11,319 nt of DNA from Chlamydiota bacterium (GTDB taxonomy: Bacteria > Chlamydiota > Chlamydiia > Chlamydiales > Simkaniaceae). Positions 7,204 to 11,319 of the stretch are shown one piece after another; position 1 is the stretch's first letter; each line of letters opens with the position of its first letter. Below the pieces are notes generated by a model, which ran no database searches, had not been told where the DNA came from, and saw nothing but the letters and a program-made list of their open reading frames with translations. Both the position numbers and the translations under genes were made by a program. The stretch is taken from assembly GCA_021772295.1 (NCBI GenBank), contig JAJFMG010000171.1, positions 1 to 11,319 on the forward strand, written 5' to 3'.

Positions 7204-8109
7204 ATGAAAAACAAATTAAATATTCTTCCCGAAAACCCTGAAGAGTCTACCGATAAACCTCTTGGTAGGTTTCCAAAGCATTTGCATAGAGCAATGCCTA
7301 AAGGGGGAACGCTGCCCAAGACATCTCAGATTTTACAAAAATGGGGTATGAATACAGTATGTGAAGAAGCAAAATGTCCCAATCGCTTTGAGTGTTACTC
7401 TAAAAACACAGCAACCTTTTTAGCCCTTGGAAAAGACTGCACAAGAGCTTGCAGCTTCTGTGATATTGATTTTGCTAAGGCGCCAAAACCTTTGGATCCA
7501 AATGAACCCTCCAATATTGCAAATGCTGCTAAGGAACTTGGCTTAAAACACATTGTAATTACTATGGTTGCAAGAGACGATTTAGAAGATCAAGGCGCCT
7601 CACAAATTGCATCCATTATTCGTGAAATCAGAAAAGAAATTGCTGACTCAACAACTGAGGTACTAACCTCTGATTTCAATGGAAACTTTTCCTTTGCAGA
7701 TCACATACTACAAGAGAAACCTGAAGTATTTAATCACAATCTAGAGACTGTGCGAAGACTTACCCCCCGTATTCGTCATAAAGCGACTTACGAAAGAACC
7801 CTGCAATTACTCTCTTATGTCAAAGAAAAAAAATGTTCTCGCTTTATTAAGTCTGGAATTATGGTAGGTCTTGGTGAAACAAAAGAAGAGGTTTTTGAAA
7901 CCCTTCATGATCTCAAAAATATCGGTTGCGACATTGTAACCATTGGTCACTATTTGCAACCCAATCGACACAAAGTAACTGTTAAACAGTTTATTTCAGA
8001 AGAAACTTTCAAAGAATATGAAGAGTATGGAACAAAAATTGGGATCAAACATATGTACTCGGGGCCCTTTGTTCGCTCTAGTTATAACGCAGATCTTTTT
8101 TTACAGTAG
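7204..8109 (+). CDS. lipA: Lipoyl synthase LipA
   Basis: This radical-SAM enzyme inserts two sulfurs into protein-bound octanoyl groups to make lipoyl cofactors. The auxiliary iron-sulfur cluster motif is CEEAKCPNRFEC (C53, C58, C64) and the SAM-cluster motif is CTRACSFC (C79, C83, C86). The C-terminal RSSY, whose serine ligates the auxiliary cluster, is present in GPFVRSSYNAD. The 301-aa length is normal. The frame stays open upstream within lpdA, but the ATG at 7204 gives the expected N-terminus and follows the lpdA TAA after one base, implying translational coupling; taagaga overlapping the lpdA end could serve as ribosome site. MVARDDLED replaces the common VDRDDL-type segment and TSDF replaces the common PDF. 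I recall similar variants from Chlamydia LipA, so I read them as lineage markers rather than defects. Confidence 0.97.
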   Translation: MKNKLNILPENPEESTDKPLGRFPKHLHRAMPKGGTLPKTSQILQKWGMNTVCEEAKCPNRFECYSKNTATFLALGKDCTRACSFCDIDFAKAPKPLDPNEPSNIANAAKELGLKHIVITMVARDDLEDQGASQIASIIREIRKEIADSTTEVLTSDFNGNFSFADHILQEKPEVFNHNLETVRRLTPRIRHKATYERTLQLLSYVKEKKCSRFIKSGIMVGLGETKEEVFETLHDLKNIGCDIVTIGHYLQPNRHKVTVKQFISEETFKEYEEYGTKIGIKHMYSGPFVRSSYNADLFLQ

Positions 8110-8116
8110 GTAATAT

Positions 8117-9001
8117 ATGACAGACTATGAATCCTTCCCTCTTTTAGATGCTCTTGAACTTGAAATCCTTATGCATAAAGAAGCTCATTTTGCCGCAAGC
8201 TTTGATGCAATGCTAACCTACTATAAAGAAGATGGCGTTGGATGCATGCCTGATTTTTCCATTGCAACTATTGAAAAATTAAAAGCATTGGAAGAGTCTT
8301 CCAAAAAAAACCTCGCTGAGATGCTTCTTCCAGATAGCGCAAAAGAAGAAGTTGCAAAAGCAAAAAAGATGTATATTTCTCTAAGAGATGCTTATAACAA
8401 AGATGATGCTCTCCCAAAACTTGTTTCAGATCTAATTCTAACTGAGGAAAACTACCCTGAGAAAGAAATAGAGGCTCTTATCAAAGAAAAAAAGGCTTTT
8501 GACTCTCTTGTCAAAATCATTTCCTCTGAGCCTTTTTACGATCCCATATATCCTGGGTATGGAAGAACGCCAATCTTTGCAGCTAAATGTTTGCAAAAAA
8601 TTGGCAATCCGGATGCTCTCATACCTTTATTTGAGGCCCTATCAGAAGATAACTTCTTTACAGATGAAGCTATTATCGATGCAATTTGCTCTTTCAAAGA
8701 AAACGCAACAGAATTTCTATTAAAACGATTACAATCGATGCCGCTTTCTAAGGAAAATGAACAAGCTGCAATTTGCTTAACACATTTTGAGGCTTCAGAA
8801 AAAATTGGAAAGTCCTGCATAAAACTTCTAGAAGATAAAAACCTACTTCTAAAAAAACCAACTTTAGCAGTGTATCTCATTCTTTCATGCACTAAACTTT
8901 CGAAAGATGATCAAGACAAATTCAAAAAGCTAACGCATGATAAATCATTCCCTAATCACTTGGAAATGGATGCAAAACTTATCATGAGAGCTTGGCAATA
9001 A
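8117..9001 (+). CDS. HEAT-like helical-repeat protein, lipA operon (294 aa)
   Basis: I do not recognise a named family. The C-terminal half (about residues 125-290) looks like HEAT-type paired helices, for example AAKCLQKIGNPDALIPLFEAL followed by similar helix pairs of about 30-35 residues. The N-terminal half is helical and charged, with a Lys/Glu-rich segment near residues 50-90 that could be a coiled coil. No signal peptide, transmembrane helix, cysteine cluster or catalytic motif is visible, so it is probably a cytoplasmic scaffold or binding protein. It starts 7 nt after the lipA stop, with the ribosome site (aggt) overlapping that stop, so it should be translated with lipA. The position suggests a link to lipoylation or to 2-oxoacid dehydrogenase assembly, but operon membership is the only evidence. 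Confidence 0.8.
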   Translation: MTDYESFPLLDALELEILMHKEAHFAASFDAMLTYYKEDGVGCMPDFSIATIEKLKALEESSKKNLAEMLLPDSAKEEVAKAKKMYISLRDAYNKDDALPKLVSDLILTEENYPEKEIEALIKEKKAFDSLVKIISSEPFYDPIYPGYGRTPIFAAKCLQKIGNPDALIPLFEALSEDNFFTDEAIIDAICSFKENATEFLLKRLQSMPLSKENEQAAICLTHFEASEKIGKSCIKLLEDKNLLLKKPTLAVYLILSCTKLSKDDQDKFKKLTHDKSFPNHLEMDAKLIMRAWQ

Positions 9002-9220
9002 GAGTATTAGATTAAGAGATCTTTTAAAAATTCATAATCAATAAAAAAACTCTTCTCAATTTTATATACGCCATTTTACAGTAGATACCCAAAAACTGAG
9101 ATAGTTTTTTTTCATCGCAAATCAGTTAATAGTAGCTTCTAGGCATATTTCCTCCAGTTGTATGTTTTTTGTTACAAATCACTAGAGGATTTAGCTATCT
9201 CTGACCATTTTTTATTGTAA

Positions 9221-9256
9221 TATTTCGTGCACTTCAATCTCGAAGTGCACGAAATA
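9221..9256. repeat. Perfect 15-bp inverted repeat (hairpin)
   Basis: The arms tatttcgtgcacttc and gaagtgcacgaaata are perfectly complementary and are separated by a 6-nt loop (aatctc). It lies 219 nt after the third gene of the lpdA operon and 173 nt before the next gene. Neither exit carries a T run, so it is not a canonical terminator. It could be a protein-binding palindrome, an RNA stability element or a dispersed repeat. Confidence 0.8.
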
Positions 9257-9368
9257 GTCATAATTGCATAGCCTTGATTTCCACATTACTTTCTTTTTCT
9301 TCTAAGCAAGTAAATCACCATGCTCTTAATATGATTATTATTTTTATGAATAAAATTAGGATGCCGAC

Positions 9369-9395
9369 TTGCAAAAAATACGAACTCTTTATATT
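9369..9395 (+). promoter_or_regulatory. Weak candidate promoter for the 134-aa gene
   Basis: TTGCAA (9369-9374, four of six for the -35) and TATATT (9390-9395, five of six for the -10) are present, but the 15-bp spacer is shorter than optimal. The predicted leader would be about 28 nt. Confidence 0.25.
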
Positions 9396-9429
9396 GAGAA
9401 AGTATTAACAAAAAAGAATTCGAGTTAGT

Positions 9430-9834
9430 ATGAAGCACACAATTGCGCTTTTTGGAGAAGCGGAAAAGGGAGAATTTTCATCTTTGATGTTTTTTCAAGA
9501 CATTGCAGATCTTTGCGATACCCTTGGGAACCCCCCTGAAGAAAGTTTTGGAATACCACTTGCTATTCAAACTCTTTTGTATGATAGAGACCTTATCTAT
9601 GTCCGTGTCAAAGAAGAAGGTTTTAGTACGAGAGATTATCTAAGAGGTCTTCGTCAACTCCAAAACTTCTCGAAAGTAAAAAGCCTAAGCGCTATTTGTT
9701 TACCTGGCGTTGGAGATACGCAAATCATTAACGCAAGCGCTAATGTTTGCGCACTTCATAACAGTCTACTCATGATTAATGAAAGTGATCTTTACGACTA
9801 CCTAAGCAATCTTCATCAGCTAAAAAAATCTTAA
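9430..9834 (+). CDS. Hypothetical protein, 134 aa
   Basis: I do not assign a function. The protein begins KHTIALFGEAEKGEF and ends with a helical, charged tail. It looks soluble, with no signal peptide, membrane helix or metal motif, and mixed alpha/beta in character (for example the strand-like LIYVRVKEEG and LSAICLPGVGD). The conserved-looking GEAEKG and PGVGDTQII stretches and ordered composition suggest a real conserved gene rather than a chance ORF. The ribosome site is weak (gagttagt). Its TAA stop overlaps the convergent peroxiredoxin stop in a shared ttaa. I recall a short hypothetical gene beside the peroxiredoxin gene in Chlamydia too, which would support conserved linkage, but I cannot verify this here. 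Confidence 0.78.
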   Translation: MKHTIALFGEAEKGEFSSLMFFQDIADLCDTLGNPPEESFGIPLAIQTLLYDRDLIYVRVKEEGFSTRDYLRGLRQLQNFSKVKSLSAICLPGVGDTQIINASANVCALHNSLLMINESDLYDYLSNLHQLKKS

Positions 9835-10427
9835 GCTACAGGCTCTTTGAAAAACTCTTTGAGACCATCTGCGTCTGCTTTCATAGAAGGTTTACCTTCC
9901 TGCCAATTTGCAGGGCAAACTTCTCCATGTGTCTCATGGAAAATCAAAGCATCTAATAGTCTTAATGCTTCATCAACAGATCTACCAAGCGGCAGATCAT
10001 TTACTAGTTGATGTCGAACAATACCATCTTTATCCATTAAGAATAGGCCCCGAAAAGCTACGCCTGCATCTTCATTTAATACGTGGTAATCTCTCGCAAT
10101 CGACTTGGTAAGATCGGCAACAATTGGATACTCTACGCCATTGATACCACCTTGGTTTTTAGGCATCTGGAGCCAAGAGTAATGAGAAAATTCACTATCA
10201 ATAGAGCAACCTACTAAAGCGCAATTTCTGCTTTCAAACTCTTTTCTTTTCTCTTCAAAAGCATGTAATTCAGTTGGACACACAAAGGTGAAATCTAAAG
10301 GATAAAAGAAAAACACTACGTATTTTCCAAGAAATTGATCTAGAGAGAACGATTCGATAATTTGATCTTTTTTAACAGCTTTTGCTGTAAAAATTGGCGC
10401 TCTTTTTCCAACTAATAAACTATTCAT
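9831..10427 (-). CDS. Typical 2-Cys peroxiredoxin (AhpC/Prx1 family)
   Basis: The enzyme reduces hydrogen peroxide and organic hydroperoxides through a cysteine thiol in the cytoplasm. The peroxidatic motif is DFTFVCPTE (C50, with T47), the conserved active-site arginine is R126 in VAFRGLF, and the resolving cysteine is C171 in GEVCPANW. The 198-aa length is typical. I chose the ATG at 10427 because aaaagga lies just upstream and MNSLLVGKRAP is the expected N-terminus; a longer frame starting at 10475 lies inside the upstream gene. Where hyperoxidation-sensitive relatives have GGLG and a C-terminal YF, this protein has GGIN and FF, so it may be more robust to over-oxidation (inference). It follows the hydrolase stop by 14 nt and is probably co-transcribed. 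No AhpF or other dedicated reductase is visible in the window. Confidence 0.96.
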   Translation of the reverse strand: MNSLLVGKRAPIFTAKAVKKDQIIESFSLDQFLGKYVVFFFYPLDFTFVCPTELHAFEEKRKEFESRNCALVGCSIDSEFSHYSWLQMPKNQGGINGVEYPIVADLTKSIARDYHVLNEDAGVAFRGLFLMDKDGIVRHQLVNDLPLGRSVDEALRLLDALIFHETHGEVCPANWQEGKPSMKADADGLKEFFKEPVA

Positions 10428-10441
10428 ATTATATCCTTTTG

Positions 10442-11074
10442 TTATCCAAATATTTCTTTTGCTTTTGTCATCCAACGTTCCTGACCAATTGTTGTTTTTG
10501 GGCCATGGCCTGGATACACCACTGTTTCTTTAGGTAAATGACTTAATTTTTCTAAACTTACCCACATGTCTTCAGCTTTAGCGGTCGGTAAAGACAAATT
10601 TCCCATTGCACCCTGAAAGAGAGTGTCTCCTGAAAAGATCACATGTTGCTCTGGAATATAAAAACACACTCCACCAGGACTGTGACCCGGAGTTTCAATA
10701 ACCTGCATTTTGAGAAAGCCAATCTCTATTTCTTGTTTTTCTTTCAAGTACCCATCTACTTTAGCAGGTGAAATTTCCATTAAAAGCGGCAACCCATCCG
10801 AACCTGGATTTAATACATTTCCAGCATCTTTTTCATGCACAAAAACAGGAATTTCATATTCTTTTTGTAACCTTGCCAAATCTCCAATATGATCAAAATG
10901 AGAATGCGTCAAATAAATCTGGGTCAACGTAAGTTGATTTTTTTTTAAAAAAGATTGTAGTGCATCAAATGAACCCGGAGCTGGGTCAATCACAATTGCT
11001 TTTTTAGTCTTAGAACACCCTAAAACATATGCATTTGTCTCACGAGGACCTGATGTAAATTTCTGCACTATCAT
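10442..11074 (-). CDS. Metallo-beta-lactamase-fold hydrolase, glyoxalase-II-like
   Basis: The protein has the metallo-beta-lactamase fold with a two-metal site: THSHFDH (H57, H59, D61, H62), GHSPGG (H131), SGDTLF (D150) and YPGHGP (H190). At 210 aa it resembles the short YcbL/GloB-like thioester hydrolases rather than full-length GloB (about 250 aa), as it lacks the long C-terminal substrate domain. It may hydrolyse S-lactoylglutathione-type or other thioesters; the substrate is not determinable from sequence. I chose the ATG at 11074 because aaggg lies about 7 nt upstream. A GTG at 11098 would place the start inside the tRNA gene. The gene begins 19 nt after the tRNA-Arg and runs into the peroxiredoxin gene. 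Confidence 0.93.
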   Translation of the reverse strand: MIVQKFTSGPRETNAYVLGCSKTKKAIVIDPAPGSFDALQSFLKKNQLTLTQIYLTHSHFDHIGDLARLQKEYEIPVFVHEKDAGNVLNPGSDGLPLLMEISPAKVDGYLKEKQEIEIGFLKMQVIETPGHSPGGVCFYIPEQHVIFSGDTLFQGAMGNLSLPTAKAEDMWVSLEKLSHLPKETVVYPGHGPKTTIGQERWMTKAKEIFG

Positions 11075-11093
11075 GAATGAACCCTTAGAAAGT

Positions 11094-11167
11094 TGCACCG
11101 GAGAGGACTCGAACCTCTAACCGCCCGGTTCGTAGCCGGGTACTCTATCCAATTGAGCTACCGGTGC
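11094..11167 (-). tRNA. tRNA-Arg (anticodon ACG)
   Basis: The minus strand folds as a full cloverleaf: acceptor GCACCGG/CCGGTGC, D stem GCTC/GAGT, anticodon stem CCCGG/CCGGG with loop CTACGAA (anticodon ACG), variable loop CGGTT, T stem AGAGG/CCTCT with TTCGAGT loop, and discriminator A. ACG, with A34 edited to inosine by TadA in most bacteria, reads CGU, CGC and CGA arginine codons. The 3' CCA is not encoded, so it must be added by the CCA-adding enzyme. Confidence 0.97.
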
Positions 11168-11196
11168 AAAATTAGAAGCACTAGCATGGAAAAGAA

Positions 11197-11226
11197 TTGG
11201 TTTTAGAGCAAGAACAATTTTATAAG
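11197..11226 (+). promoter_or_regulatory. Candidate promoter for the gene at 11276
   Basis: TTGGTT (11197-11202) and TATAAG (11221-11226) are separated by 18 bp. A perfect TATAAT also lies at 11252-11257 but without a -35 at normal spacing. The whole stretch 11211-11275 is very AT-rich, so the exact promoter is uncertain. Confidence 0.3.
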
Positions 11227-11275
11227 GACAAAATACTTATAAAATTATATTTATAATTATAAAAAGGGATTTATA

Positions 11276-11319
11276 ATGAGCATAGTTATTTTAGGAGCGG
11301 GTGAATTAGGAAGCTATAT
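11276..11319 (+). CDS. Rossmann-fold protein, probably TrkA-like (3' partial)
   Basis: Only the first 14 codons (MSIVILGAGELGSY) are inside the window. A beta strand followed at once by GAGELG is the nucleotide-binding start of a Rossmann fold. The GAGE-(V/L)-G form and position at the very N-terminus are typical of TrkA, the cytoplasmic NAD-binding subunit of Trk potassium uptake. Other Rossmann enzymes start similarly. The ribosome site aaaggg lies 7 nt before the ATG. Confidence 0.6.
   Translation, partial: MSIVILGAGELGSY

Larger units (their letters stand above)
9002..9429. other. Gene-free AT-rich stretch
   Basis: No ORF of useful length or gene remnant was found on either strand. The only strong structure is the inverted repeat at 9221-9256. 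The last 60 bases are AT-rich and may hold the promoter of the 134-aa gene. No clear intrinsic terminator follows the lpdA operon. Confidence 0.7.

Noticed and set aside
9002..9429. Possible hidden small gene or pseudogene in the long gap
   Set aside because: No frame on either strand gives a sizeable ORF with a ribosome site, and I saw no recognisable protein fragments.
10428..10475. Longer peroxiredoxin start at 10475
   Set aside because: The added residues are the hydrolase C-terminus read in another frame, and the ATG at 10427 has its own ribosome site.
11075..11098. GTG at 11098 as the hydrolase start
   Set aside because: It lies inside the tRNA-Arg gene; the ATG at 11074 is preceded by aaggg at proper spacing.

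Overview
The window looks like part of a chromosome from a member of the phylum Chlamydiae, probably an environmental (non-Chlamydiaceae) lineage. The SecA closely matches chlamydial SecA as I recall it: it reads straight through the W-D-MVPYDVQILGAIAMH stretch, has a long insertion in the preprotein cross-linking region, and lacks a zinc-binding tail. LpdA and LipA are adjacent, as in Chlamydia, and LipA carries chlamydial-type variants (MVARDDLED and SDF where many bacteria have SVDRDDL and PDF). The DNA is AT-rich throughout and several open reading frames resemble no common family. Genus assignment is not possible from sequence reading alone.

Layout. (1) Positions 1-2675, plus strand: most of secA, with the 5' end outside the window, ending in a strong hairpin at 2680-2712. 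(2) Positions 2818-5451, minus strand: three genes without a recognisable enzyme function. In transcription order they are a zinc-ribbon protein with two membrane segments (183 aa), an acidic helical protein with a recent 39-residue tandem duplication (384 aa), and a second acidic helical protein (267 aa). (3) Positions 5452-5804: a divergent regulatory region with a hairpin, a likely sigma-70-type promoter and an 8-codon upstream ORF. (4) Positions 5805-9001, plus strand: a tight operon of lpdA (dihydrolipoamide dehydrogenase), lipA (lipoyl synthase) and a HEAT-like helical-repeat protein. (5) Positions 9002-9429: a gene-free stretch whose only clear structure is a perfect 15-bp inverted repeat. 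(6) Positions 9430-9834, plus strand: a 134-aa hypothetical protein whose stop codon overlaps the convergent peroxiredoxin gene. (7) Positions 9831-11167, minus strand: tRNA-Arg(ACG), a glyoxalase-II-like metallo-hydrolase and a typical 2-Cys peroxiredoxin, probably one transcription unit. (8) From 11276, plus strand: the first 14 codons of a Rossmann-fold protein, probably TrkA-like.

How the genes work together. LipA makes the lipoyl cofactor on E2 and H subunits, and LpdA reoxidises that cofactor in the 2-oxoacid dehydrogenase complexes, so their coupling makes functional sense. The third gene of that operon is the most interesting unexplained partner. In Chlamydia, as I recall, lipA is followed by type III secretion genes (sctJ onward), but here it is not. 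The peroxiredoxin and the glyoxalase-II-like hydrolase form a plausible peroxide/thioester detoxification pair. No mobile element, CRISPR array or integrated phage was seen.
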